Notes under the pieces: model-generated | What the model was told of the DNA's origin: nothing | The model's input: only the letters and a program-made list of their open reading frames with translations | Database searches by the model: none | Assembly (NCBI GenBank): GCA_041547565.1 | Contig: JBFEUI010000090.1 | Coordinates: forward strand, 1-12,033 | From: JBFEUI01 sp041547565 | GTDB taxonomy: Bacteria > Pseudomonadota > Gammaproteobacteria > Thiohalomonadales > Thiohalomonadaceae | Length of the DNA: 12,033 nucleotides | Direction: 5' to 3' | Made by a program: the position numbers and the translations under genes | Shown: one piece after another, positions 1 to 6,480 of the stretch | Numbering within the stretch: the first letter of the stretch is position 1 | Layout of the letters: each line of letters starts with the position of its first letter

Positions 1-1007
1 ACCTCACACTCGCCCATATCGCCGACCGGGATACGTGCCAGGGCAATCGCCCGCCCCAGGGTCGGGGAAAAACTGCCGCTGGTGATCTCGCCCTCGCCGC
101 CGTTGGCAAACACCTTCTGGTGGGCACGCAGCACGCCTTTTGCCTCAAGTACCAGGCCGACCATCTTCTCCGGCAGGCCGTCGGCGCGCTGCGCCTCCAG
201 GATATCGCGGCCGATAAACTCGCGCCCGTTTGCATCCCAGGCAATGGTCCAGCCGAGCCCGGCAATCAGCGGGCTGGTGTCCTCGTCCATGTCCTGGCCG
301 TAGAGGCTCATCCCGGCCTCAAGGCGCAGGGTGTCGCGCGCGCCCAGACCACATGGGTGTACGCCCGACTCGTAGAGGGCATTCCACAACTCCTCGGCAT
401 CGTCCTCGGGCAGAATAATCTCGTAGCCGTCCTCGCCGGTATAGCCGGTACGTGCCACGAACCTGTCACCCGCCTCCAGGGCGCTGAAGCGCTCCAGTCC
501 CATCAGCTCGGTTGCGTGGTCTTTCATCAATGCGTGCACATGGGCACGGGCATTCGGCCCCTGCACGGCGATCATCGCCAGATCGCTGCGCTCTTCGTAC
601 TCGACCCCGAACGAGTCGGTGTGGCGCGCCAGCCAGGCCAGGTCCTTGTCCCGGGTACCGGCATTGACCACCATGCGATACCAGGTGGTGTCCATGTTAT
701 AGACGATGAGGTCGTCGATCACACCGCCACGGTTGTTCAGCATGCAACTGTAGAGCGCCTTGCCCGGCTTGCCGTCGAGGCGCGCCACATCGTTGGCCAG
801 CAGGTAGCGCAGGAACTCGCGGCTGCGTGCCCCCTGAATATCCACCACGCACATGTGGGAGACATCGAACATGCCGGCTGACTGGCGTACGTGGTGGTGT
901 TCCTCGATCTGCGAACCGTAGTGGATGGGCATATCCCAACCGGCAAAATCAACCATCTTGGCACCGAGTGCCACATGGGCGTCGTATAACGGTGTCTTCT
1001 TACCCAA
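1..1007 (-). CDS. gcvT: Glycine cleavage system T protein (aminomethyltransferase), 3' end outside window
   Basis: GcvT takes the aminomethyl group carried on lipoylated GcvH and, with tetrahydrofolate, releases ammonia and forms 5,10-methylene-THF; it is cytosolic. Reading the minus strand gives about 335 codons of a family usually about 360-370 residues long, so only the C-terminal tail is missing. Visible family features are the N-terminal KKTPLYDAH, FAGWDMPIHY (21-30), DVSHM (48-52), the GGVIDDLIVY segment (94-103) holding the conserved catalytic aspartate region, and RTGYTGEDGYE further on. The start is TTG at 1005-1007: it is the first codon of the conserved N-terminus, no in-frame ATG lies nearby upstream, and a GGAGG (plus-strand CCTCC, 1017-1021) sits 9 nt before it. 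The gene follows lipA by 140 nt, separated by an inverted repeat, and is probably in the same glycine-riboswitch operon. Identity is secure; exact length beyond the edge is unknown. Confidence 0.95.
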   Translation of the reverse strand, partial: MGKKTPLYDAHVALGAKMVDFAGWDMPIHYGSQIEEHHHVRQSAGMFDVSHMCVVDIQGARSREFLRYLLANDVARLDGKPGKALYSCMLNNRGGVIDDLIVYNMDTTWYRMVVNAGTRDKDLAWLARHTDSFGVEYEERSDLAMIAVQGPNARAHVHALMKDHATELMGLERFSALEAGDRFVARTGYTGEDGYEIILPEDDAEELWNALYESGVHPCGLGARDTLRLEAGMSLYGQDMDEDTSPLIAGLGWTIAWDANGREFIGRDILEAQRADGLPEKMVGLVLEAKGVLRAHQKVFANGGEGEITSGSFSPTLGRAIALARIPVGDMGECE

Positions 1008-1040
1008 GTTGTGTCGCCTCCGTCCTGTATTGTGTCATTA

Positions 1041-1121
1041 ACGCAAAGTTCGCCAAGGCGCAGAGAGCACAAAGAACCACATGCGATGATAATTATCTCT
1101 GCGTACTTAGCGTCTTTGCGT
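1041..1121. repeat. Imperfect inverted repeat, about 81 bp, between lipA and gcvT
   Basis: The two ends are perfect inverse matches, ACGCAAAG (1041-1048) with CTTTGCGT (1114-1121), and further in CGCAGAGA (1059-1066) with TCTCTGCG (1096-1103). The stretch between these blocks also pairs if one or two bases are bulged. The centre contains the 10-bp palindrome GATAATTATC (1088-1097). It would form a long hairpin in the lipA-gcvT transcript. The layout is that of a MITE- or REP-like non-coding repeat; no transposase is present. No U-run follows, so I do not call it a terminator. Confidence 0.7.
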
Positions 1122-1147
1122 ACTCAGCATTACCTACTCAGGCCTGC

Positions 1148-2044
1148 CTATTCCTCGGCGAGGTAGGAGCTTCTTACCATTGCTCCGGCCTTCACCCAAC
1201 CGAAGCCCAACGCTTTTGCCTCACGCTCATAGGCGGCGAAGGTATCGGGGTGGATGTACTCTTTTACCGGCAGGTGATAGCGGGTCGGTCGCAGGTACTG
1301 GCCCAGTGCCAGCCGTCTCACACCCGCATCGCGCAGGTCATGCATCACGGCCACCACCTCCTCAAACCGCTCTCCCAGCCCCAGCATCAAGGCCGACTTG
1401 GCCTCCACCTGCGGGTGTGTGGCCGCCAGTGCCAGCATATCGAGGGAACGCTCGTATCGGCTGCCCTTGCGCACCCTTTTATACAGCGAGGGAACGGTCT
1501 CGACGTTGTGCCCCCACACCAGCTTGTGCTCACCGAGTACGCCGGTAATGGCCGCCAGCGCCTGCGGCTGCACACCACGGAAGTCGGGGGTGAGCAGCTC
1601 CACACCCAGCTGCGGCAGCTTCTCCCACAGCGCCGCCAGCGTCTCAGCATAGATGGCAGCACCGCCGTCCTTCAGTTCATCCCGGTTGACCGAGGTGAGC
1701 ACCACATACTCCAGTCCCATGCTGCGGACCGCCTCGGCGATGCGCCGCGGCTCATCCTCATCCACCGTCGCCGGCCGGCCGGTCTTTACCGCACAAAAAC
1801 CGCAGGCACGGGTACAGGTGTCGCCCAGCAACATGAAGGTTGCCGTGCCGCGTCCCCAGCACTCGCCACGGTTGGGGCAACGCGCCTCCTCGCACACCGT
1901 GTGCAGGCCGTTGCCGTGCACCTGCCTGGACGTCGCGGCATAGTCACCCCCGGCCAGCGACTGGCGCACCCAGTCCGGCATGCGCCCGGCGTTGGGTTCA
2001 CGGGAGTAGTCGAAGACCGGAATTGTCACTTCGCGAACAGTCAT
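1148..2044 (-). CDS. lipA: Lipoyl synthase (radical SAM, two 4Fe-4S clusters)
   Basis: LipA inserts two sulfur atoms into the octanoyl chain bound to a lipoyl domain such as GcvH. The 298-residue protein has the auxiliary-cluster cysteines C51, C56 and C62 in VCEEARCPNRGEC, the radical SAM CxxxCxxC at C77, C81 and C84 (CTRACGFC), the HNVETV segment, and the C-terminal RSSY (291-294), whose serine is a known ligand of the auxiliary cluster. All catalytic residues are present. The ATG at 2044 is the start; the leader just before it (CAACAAAAC) has no clear Shine-Dalgarno. It is the first gene after the glycine riboswitch and precedes gcvT, which suggests a role in supplying lipoate to the glycine cleavage system. 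Details such as FCAVKTGRP and KDGG resemble Bacillus-type LipA more than the enterobacterial FCDVAHGRP and PDGG, so this may be a second, cluster-specific LipA rather than the lipB-linked housekeeping copy; that is inference. Confidence 0.93.
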   Translation of the reverse strand: MTVREVTIPVFDYSREPNAGRMPDWVRQSLAGGDYAATSRQVHGNGLHTVCEEARCPNRGECWGRGTATFMLLGDTCTRACGFCAVKTGRPATVDEDEPRRIAEAVRSMGLEYVVLTSVNRDELKDGGAAIYAETLAALWEKLPQLGVELLTPDFRGVQPQALAAITGVLGEHKLVWGHNVETVPSLYKRVRKGSRYERSLDMLALAATHPQVEAKSALMLGLGERFEEVVAVMHDLRDAGVRRLALGQYLRPTRYHLPVKEYIHPDTFAAYEREAKALGFGWVKAGAMVRSSYLAEE

Positions 2045-2057
2045 GTTTTGTTGCCAG

Positions 2058-2092
2058 AGCTTTTCTCTTTCCTCTTGTATCTTTTCTCTTTA
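2058..2092. repeat. Degenerate 7-bp tandem tract (AAAAGAT family) in the lipA leader
   Basis: On the minus strand the tract splits into five heptamers, TAAAGAG, AAAAGAT, ACAAGAG, GAAAGAG and AAAAGCT. The same word family appears before ilvA (10424-10458). It lies 14 nt upstream of the lipA start codon. The AAGAGGAAAG inside could look like a ribosome binding site but is too far from the ATG. Confidence 0.6.
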
Positions 2093-2116
2093 CCCTGCGC
2101 CCGCGGGTCGCTCACA

Positions 2117-2184
2117 AACGGACATCCCTATCCGTTCGCGACATTCGAACATCCCTGTTCGTCACATACCGTCCATCCATGGAC
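2117..2184. repeat. Cluster of three short hairpins in the lipA leader
   Basis: Three perfect 6-bp stems follow one another: AACGGA/TCCGTT (2117-2122, 2131-2136), CGAACA/TGTTCG (2146-2151, 2156-2161) and GTCCAT/ATGGAC (2171-2176, 2179-2184). The first two share the phrase ACATCCCT and are imperfect direct repeats of one another. They lie between the riboswitch terminator and lipA, so they would be transcribed only when the riboswitch permits read-through. They look like a small palindromic repeat family; a function is not evident. Confidence 0.6.
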
Positions 2185-2186
2185 AT

Positions 2187-2234
2187 AAAAAAAGGGCGAC
2201 GAAAAATCGCCTGTGTCACGATCTTTCGTCGCCC
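2187..2234 (-). terminator. Intrinsic terminator of the glycine riboswitch
   Basis: On the minus strand an 11-bp perfect stem, GGGCGACGAAA (2234-2224) with TTTCGTCGCCC (2204-2194), is followed directly by seven U residues (plus-strand A 2187-2193). The loop can extend the stem with ATCG/CGAT. The 5' arm starts at the base next to the 3' strand of the second aptamer's P1 helix, so aptamer folding and terminator folding can compete. In known gcvT riboswitches glycine binding prevents termination; the same ON logic is likely here. Confidence 0.93.
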
Positions 2235-2405
2235 CTCTGTCCCAGTGTACCCCGTATGGTGCTACACAAACCTGAGAGCTTTGCCCCTTCGGCGGACCTG
2301 TTCGGTCTCTCTCCAGAGTCGATGGGTCACTGCAGTCCTTTTGCCTGAGCGTTTCCGGGCGGGTTGCGCCTTCGGCGGTGGGTGCGCCCCACTCTCTCCT
2401 GCAAG
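2235..2405 (-). promoter_or_regulatory. Tandem glycine riboswitch (two aptamers)
   Basis: Two consecutive glycine aptamers can be read on the minus strand. Aptamer I has P1 arms TGCAG (2403-2399) and CTGCA (2335-2331), the core GGAGAGAG, GCCGAAGGCGCAA, and CTCAGGCAAAAGGACTG. Aptamer II has P1 arms CTCTG (2318-2314) and CAGAG (2239-2235), the core GGAGAGA, GCCGAAGGGGCAAAG, CTCTCAGG and GGGACAGAGG, with an extended P3 region. These are the conserved elements of the gcvT-class glycine riboswitch, and the double arrangement separated by a short linker is the usual one. It lies in the leader of lipA-gcvT and ends in an intrinsic terminator, so the output is transcriptional. Glycine should raise expression of both genes. 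Confidence 0.95.
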
Positions 2406-2422
2406 ACCTATATCGAATGGAA

Positions 2423-2451
2423 ACTATACCCCCAGGCGGGCATAAAACCAA
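2423..2451 (-). promoter_or_regulatory. Sigma-70-type promoter of the glycine riboswitch-lipA-gcvT unit
   Basis: On the minus strand TTGGTT (2451-2446) and TATAGT (2428-2423) are separated by exactly 17 nt, a good match to -35 and -10 boxes. Transcription would start near 2416, about 10 nt before the first aptamer. The promoter lies immediately after the ubiI stop codon, so lipA-gcvT can be controlled independently of the ubi genes. Confidence 0.75.
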
Positions 2452-2458
2452 GCCCGCC
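2435..2458. other. GC-rich palindrome over the riboswitch promoter
   Basis: GGCGGGC (2435-2441) and GCCCGCC (2452-2458) form a perfect 7-bp inverted repeat with a 10-nt centre that contains the proposed -35 box (2446-2451). It may be a hairpin at the end of the ubiI transcript, although no U-run follows on either strand, or a repressor operator. Neither role can be decided from sequence. Confidence 0.5.
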
Positions 2459-2460
2459 GC

Positions 2461-3678
2461 TTACCCGTTCAACGGCAGGCCGCGGCACAATCGCGGCAGG
2501 TCCCCATCCAGCCCCATGGCACGGCGGATCATCCTGTGCTTGAGCGGGCCGGAGCGCTCGGCCAGGGTCAGCCCCAGGTTGCGTAGCAGGCTCAACGGCA
2601 TGCTGTCGTTGCTGAACAGGCGCTTGAAGCCGTCCATCGCCGCCATCACCGTCACGTTATCGGCCTTGCGCCAACGCTCGTAGCGGCGCAGCACCCCGTA
2701 ATCACCCGGCGGCTTTCCTTCGCGGTGGGCACTTAACAGCACCTCGGCCAGGGCCGCCGCATCGGAAACGCCCAGGTTGAGCCCCTGCCCGGCCAACGGA
2801 TGGATGGCATGGGCGGCATTACCGGCGAGCACCACCCGTTCGGCTACATAGCTGTTGGCATGCTTGAGGATCAACGGATAGGCGCCGCGCGGGCCGGTCG
2901 CCCCCATACATCCCAGGGTGTCACCGAAGGCCTGCTGCAGCTCGTCGAGAAACAGCCCCTCTTCCATCGCCACCAGTTCCTCGGCCCGCTCCGGCGTGGT
3001 CGACCAGACGATGGAACTCAGGCCCTCGGGCATCGGCAGGAAGGCCAGCGGCCCCTCCGGCATGAAGCGCTGGTAGGCGGTGCCCCCGTGGGACCGCTCC
3101 GTGGTGATCGTCGCCACCACGGCGCTCTGGTCGTAGGACCAGCCGGTGGTGGCAATCCCCACCTGATCCCGCACCCAGGAGTTTGCCCCGTCGGCGGCGA
3201 TTACCAGTTCGGCTGAAAGCGTTTTCCCATCGGCCAGGCTAATCGTGGCATACCGGCCGTCGCACTCCAGCCTGCTCACCTGCGCCGGGCAGATAAGGTC
3301 GATGTTCTCAAATTGACCCATACGCTCGAGCAGCGCGTCGAGGATCACGCTGTTTTCAATGATATGGCCCAGGTCCGGCTCACCGATATCGGCGCAGTCG
3401 AAGTCGATGGCACCGCTGCCGGTGGCATCCCACACGTGCATGTGGCCGTAGGGGGTAATACGCCGGGCGGCCATGCCCTCCCAGGCACCCACCAGCTCGA
3501 ACACGTTCTGGGTGGCACGGGTGATGGCGCTGACGCGGATATCGTACTGCTCGCGCGGCCAGAGACCTTTCGCCTCGTGGGCCTCGATCACGCCGATGCG
3601 AAACGGGCTGTCGCCCAGGGTACAGGCGATGGTGGCGCCCACCATGCCGCCGCCGATAATGAGGATGTCGTATGTCAT
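2461..3678 (-). CDS. ubiI: Ubiquinone biosynthesis FAD-dependent hydroxylase, UbiI/VisC type
   Basis: A flavoprotein monooxygenase of the UbiH/UbiF/VisC family, which hydroxylates the ubiquinone precursor ring (UbiI acts at C5 in E. coli). The 405-residue product has the FAD-binding GGGMVG (9-14), the ADG motif (162-164, followed by ANSWVR) and GNAAHAIHPLAGQGLNLG (286-303). Length matches E. coli UbiI (about 400). Assignment to UbiI rather than UbiF or UbiM rests on gene order next to ubiH and gcvT; the families are similar. The ATG at 3676-3678 gives the canonical N-terminus. Its A is the first base of a heptamer tract, so the region where a Shine-Dalgarno should be reads AGAACCTAGAACCT and none is visible. 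It lies 98 nt downstream of ubiH, and its stop is 10 nt from the -35 box of the lipA promoter. Confidence 0.9.
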   Translation of the reverse strand: MTYDILIIGGGMVGATIACTLGDSPFRIGVIEAHEAKGLWPREQYDIRVSAITRATQNVFELVGAWEGMAARRITPYGHMHVWDATGSGAIDFDCADIGEPDLGHIIENSVILDALLERMGQFENIDLICPAQVSRLECDGRYATISLADGKTLSAELVIAADGANSWVRDQVGIATTGWSYDQSAVVATITTERSHGGTAYQRFMPEGPLAFLPMPEGLSSIVWSTTPERAEELVAMEEGLFLDELQQAFGDTLGCMGATGPRGAYPLILKHANSYVAERVVLAGNAAHAIHPLAGQGLNLGVSDAAALAEVLLSAHREGKPPGDYGVLRRYERWRKADNVTVMAAMDGFKRLFSNDSMPLSLLRNLGLTLAERSGPLKHRMIRRAMGLDGDLPRLCRGLPLNG

Positions 3679-3706
3679 AGGTTCTAGGTTCTAGGTTCTA
3701 GGTTCT
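3678..3706. repeat. Perfect 7-bp tandem repeat, 4 copies of TAGGTTC, touching the ubiI start codon
   Basis: Four exact copies (3678-3705) plus one base. The first base belongs to the ubiI ATG on the minus strand. In the ubiI transcript the repeat reads GAACCTA. It belongs to the CTAGNNN word family together with the tract at 3730-3757. Confidence 0.95.
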
Positions 3707-3729
3707 GCTGAATTGTCCATATTTCTTTT

Positions 3730-3757
3730 CCTAGACACTAGCTCCTAGACACTAGAA
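3730..3757. repeat. Degenerate 7-bp tandem tract (CCTAGAC/ACTAGCT) after ubiH
   Basis: Four heptamers, CCTAGAC, ACTAGCT, CCTAGAC and ACTAGAA, form two copies of a 14-mer with two mismatches. It starts 20 nt beyond the ubiH stop and shares the CTAG core with the neighbouring tract at 3678-3706. Confidence 0.85.
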
Positions 3758-3776
3758 GCTTTGTGGCCAAGCGAAA

Positions 3777-5039
3777 TTAATCCCTCGGTGCCAGAGGTTT
3801 GCCAAGAGAAAGTTTGGGCTGTTTCCCCGACAGCCCCATGAACTGGCGGGCAAAGCCGTGGCGCAGGCCGGGCAACAAGTCCATGCCGAGCAGCCCCAGG
3901 TTGCGCGCGACAACAAGCGGCGTGAAATTATTGGAAAAGGTCCTGACCAGGCCGTCGGTCATGCCCATCACCCTGAGGTAGTCGGGGCGCCGCCACTCGG
4001 CATAGGCCTTGAGGTTCTCCAGCGTGCCCGGGTCTTCACCGCGCCGTGCGCTGTCAGCCACCACCTCGGCCAGTTCCGCCGCATCGCGCAGCCCGAGATT
4101 GAAGCCCTGCCCGCCGACCGGGTGGATCAGGTGGGCGGCATTGCCGATGAAGGTGACGCGGGGCCGCACATGGTCCTTCACATAGAGCAGGCTCAACGGG
4201 TAGGCACTGCGCGGCCCGCTCTCCACCACCCGCCCCGCACGCCGCCCCAGGCGTCGCTGCAGTGCGGCGATGAAGGCGCCATCGCCGAGACCCATCACCT
4301 GTTCCACGTTCTCATCGTGCACCGTCCACACCAGCGACCAGCGCCGGTTACCATGCTCCTCACCCGGCCACCCCCGGGGGGCATTGCTCGGCAGCAGTGC
4401 CAGCGGACCGCTGTCGGTAAAGCGCTCGTAGGCAAAGCCCTCATGCGCCCGGTCTGTGACGATGTTGGCGATCACCGCCGTCTGGCCGTAACCGAGACCG
4501 AAGGTTTTTGCCCCCAGCATCTCGCGCACCGTGGAGCGGCCGCCATCGGCGGCCACCAGCAGGCGGCTGGTCAGGCGCCTGTGCTGACCGTCGTGTTCAA
4601 GCTCCACTTCAACCTGTTCATCCTTGACCGTGACGCCGGTAATGCGGGCCGGGCAGATCAGGTCGGTGTTCGGCAGGGATTCGAGCGCAGGGGCAAAGGC
4701 ACGGCCCATGACGGCGGCCTCGACCACATAACCGAGCGCCTCCACTCTCTCGTCTGCTGCCGACATGCGGGTGGCCCCGAAGTGGCCGCGGTCTGAGACG
4801 TGTATCCGGGTAATGGGGGTAACCCCCAGCTCGCCCATCGCCTGCCATACCCCGATGGCATCGAGGATACGCTTTGAGCCCTGGGACAGGGCGATGGCAC
4901 GGCTGTCATAGCTGGGCTGTTCGGCAGAGGAGAACGGCACCGCCTCGACGATGCCGATGCGCAGCGGCACCGCCTTCAGCGCCACCGCCAGCGAGGCGCC
5001 AACCATGCCGCCGCCGATGATGAGTAGGTCGTAGTCCAT
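3777..5039 (-). CDS. ubiH: Ubiquinone biosynthesis FAD-dependent hydroxylase, UbiH type
   Basis: UbiH hydroxylates the ring of the ubiquinone precursor (C1 in E. coli, 2-octaprenyl-6-methoxyphenol hydroxylase). The 420-residue product shows GGGMVG (9-14), the family segment DSRAIAL (45-51), AADGGRS (163-169) and GNAAHLIHPVGGQGFNLG (299-316). A proline/glycine-rich segment around residues 219-233 (PRGWPGEEHG) is a small insertion compared with the UbiI neighbour. I start at the ATG 5037-5039, which gives the canonical MDYDLLIIGGG. The frame stays open upstream to a GTG at 5163-5165 through the heptamer tract, adding a repeated DSRLTTH peptide; I do not believe this extension. No Shine-Dalgarno is visible before the ATG (CACGTATCT). 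It lies 136 nt after pepP, as in the known pepP-ubiH-ubiI order. Confidence 0.93.
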   Translation of the reverse strand: MDYDLLIIGGGMVGASLAVALKAVPLRIGIVEAVPFSSAEQPSYDSRAIALSQGSKRILDAIGVWQAMGELGVTPITRIHVSDRGHFGATRMSAADERVEALGYVVEAAVMGRAFAPALESLPNTDLICPARITGVTVKDEQVEVELEHDGQHRRLTSRLLVAADGGRSTVREMLGAKTFGLGYGQTAVIANIVTDRAHEGFAYERFTDSGPLALLPSNAPRGWPGEEHGNRRWSLVWTVHDENVEQVMGLGDGAFIAALQRRLGRRAGRVVESGPRSAYPLSLLYVKDHVRPRVTFIGNAAHLIHPVGGQGFNLGLRDAAELAEVVADSARRGEDPGTLENLKAYAEWRRPDYLRVMGMTDGLVRTFSNNFTPLVVARNLGLLGMDLLPGLRHGFARQFMGLSGKQPKLSLGKPLAPRD

Positions 5040-5044
5040 AGATA

Positions 5045-5114
5045 CGTGAGTCGTGAGTCGTGAGTCGTGAGTCGTGAGTCGTGAGTCGTGAGTCGTGAGT
5101 CGTGAGTCGTGAAT
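5045..5114. repeat. Perfect 7-bp tandem repeat, 9 copies of CGTGAGT plus one variant, upstream of ubiH
   Basis: Nine exact copies run from 5045 to 5107, then CGTGAAT. The tract starts 5 nt before the ubiH ATG on the minus strand and fills half of the pepP-ubiH gap. In the transcript it reads ACTCACG. Because 7 is not a multiple of 3, each unit shifts the frame, and a 21-nt superperiod encodes DSRLTTH in the frame joined to ubiH. Confidence 0.98.
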
Positions 5115-5151
5115 TGATGGTATACCCTGGCCGGAACCCGTCAACCCTCGC

Positions 5152-5179
5152 GTTTCACGATTCACGCTTTACGTTTTAC
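5152..5179. repeat. Degenerate 7-bp tandem tract (GTTTCAC family) covering the pepP stop
   Basis: Four heptamers, GTTTCAC, GATTCAC, GCTTTAC and GTTTTAC. The last one contains the pepP stop codon (TAA on the minus strand, 5176-5178). On the minus strand the words are GTAAAAC, GTAAAGC, GTGAATC and GTGAAAC, variants of the GTGAGTC and GTGAAGC words elsewhere in the window. Confidence 0.75.
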
Positions 5180-6480
5180 GCCATAACCGCCTCTATCTCT
5201 TCCACCGTCTTAGGCGCCCCGGCGCTCAACACCTCGTGGCCCTCTTTGGTCACCAGTACATCGTCCTCGATGCGGATACCGATGTTCCACCACTTCTTCG
5301 CCACACCCTTGCTGCCGGACGGAATATAGAGACCCGGCTCAATGGTCAGCACCATGCCCGGTTCCAGCACACGCCACTCCTCACCCACCTTGTAGTCGCC
5401 GACATCGTGCACGTCCATCCCCAGCCAGTGGCCGGTACGGTGCATATAGAAACGGCGATAGGCCTCTTTTTTGATGAGATTGTTCAGCTGCCCCTTGAGC
5501 AGCCCCAGCTTCACCAGCCCCCGGGTCAGCACCTTCACCGCCGCCTCATGGGGCTGGTTCCAGTGGTTGCCCGGCTGGACCTGCTCGATCGCCGCATACT
5601 GCGCCTCCAGCACCAGTTCGTAGAGGGCGCGCTGTGATTTGGAGAAGCGGCCGTTGGCCGGAAAGGTGCGGGTGATATCCGAGGCGTAGTACTCGTATTC
5701 GCTGCCGGCATCGATCAGCACCAGTTCGCCGTCATTCAGACGCGCGGCATTTTCGGTGTAATGCAGAATACAGCCGTTCTCCCCGCCACCGACGATAGAG
5801 GGGTAGGCCGCCTCACGCGCGCCGTGCTGCATAAATTCATGCAGCAGTTCCGCCTCCAGCTGGTACTCCATCATCCCGGGCCGGCACACCTGCATGGCAC
5901 GCCGATGGGCAGCCGCGGAGATTGTCGCCGCCTTGCGCATGGCGCGCTGCTCGGCGGCACTCTTGTACAGCCGCATATCGTGCAGGATGTGATCCAGTGC
6001 CACGTACTCGCCCGGGGTATGCACCCCGGCACGCGACTTTTTGCGCAGGATATTGATCCACTCGGTCACCTGGCGATCAAAATCGGGATCGGCCCCCATG
6101 GTGTAGAACACCCGCTCGCGGTTCTCCAGCAGCCCCGGCAATATCTCGTCGATATCAGTGATGGGGAAGGCATCGTCGGCGCCATGCGCCTCCATCGCCC
6201 CTTCCAGCCCTGCCATGCGACCGTTCCAGGTCTCCATCTCCGGATCACGCTCACGGCAGAACAGAATGTATTCACCGTGTTCACGGCCGGGAATCATCAC
6301 GGCTACCGCCCGTGGCTCGGCAAAGCCGGTCAGGTAGTAGAAGTCGCTGTCGGGGCGATAGTTGTACTCCACATCACGGTTACGGGCACGCTGGGGTGCC
6401 GCGGGCACAATGGCGATGGCGTTCTTGCCCATCGCCTGCATCAACCGTTTACGGCGTCTTTGGAATTCGCTTTTATTCAT
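5176..6480 (-). CDS. pepP: Xaa-Pro aminopeptidase P (M24B)
   Basis: A cytosolic dinuclear-metal aminopeptidase that removes an N-terminal residue before proline. The 434-residue product is close to E. coli PepP (441). It has an N-terminal creatinase-like domain (about 1-170) and a C-terminal pita-bread catalytic domain. All five metal ligands can be placed: D257 (LIDAG), D268 (ASDITRTF), H351 (HRTGHWLG), E381 (TIEPGLY) and E405 (RIEDD). The ATG at 6478-6480 gives the usual MNKSEFQRRR start; no strong Shine-Dalgarno is visible (CATCGGCTC). It lies 81 nt after ygfB. That gap contains TACAAT on the minus strand, a possible -10, but without a convincing -35. Its stop codon falls inside a heptamer tract. 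Confidence 0.96.
   Translation of the reverse strand: MNKSEFQRRRKRLMQAMGKNAIAIVPAAPQRARNRDVEYNYRPDSDFYYLTGFAEPRAVAVMIPGREHGEYILFCRERDPEMETWNGRMAGLEGAMEAHGADDAFPITDIDEILPGLLENRERVFYTMGADPDFDRQVTEWINILRKKSRAGVHTPGEYVALDHILHDMRLYKSAAEQRAMRKAATISAAAHRRAMQVCRPGMMEYQLEAELLHEFMQHGAREAAYPSIVGGGENGCILHYTENAARLNDGELVLIDAGSEYEYYASDITRTFPANGRFSKSQRALYELVLEAQYAAIEQVQPGNHWNQPHEAAVKVLTRGLVKLGLLKGQLNNLIKKEAYRRFYMHRTGHWLGMDVHDVGDYKVGEEWRVLEPGMVLTIEPGLYIPSGSKGVAKKWWNIGIRIEDDVLVTKEGHEVLSAGAPKTVEEIEAVMA

Noticed and set aside
827..2188. Long plus-strand reading frame of 453 codons opposite gcvT and lipA
   Set aside because: It runs antisense to two clearly identified genes and through the inverted repeat and leader, with no recognisable domain; the other long frames opposite ubiH (3858-4796) and pepP (5761-6510) are the same kind of shadow.
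2110..2189. Small 24-codon reading frame in the lipA leader on the minus strand (begins MSMDGRYV)
   Set aside because: It is made of the hairpin repeat sequence, starts in the terminator tail and has no ribosome binding site.
5040..5165. N-terminal extension of UbiH starting at GTG 5163-5165
   Set aside because: The extension consists of translated heptamer repeat (DSRLTTH) and the family N-terminus MDYDLLIIGGG begins at the ATG 5037-5039.
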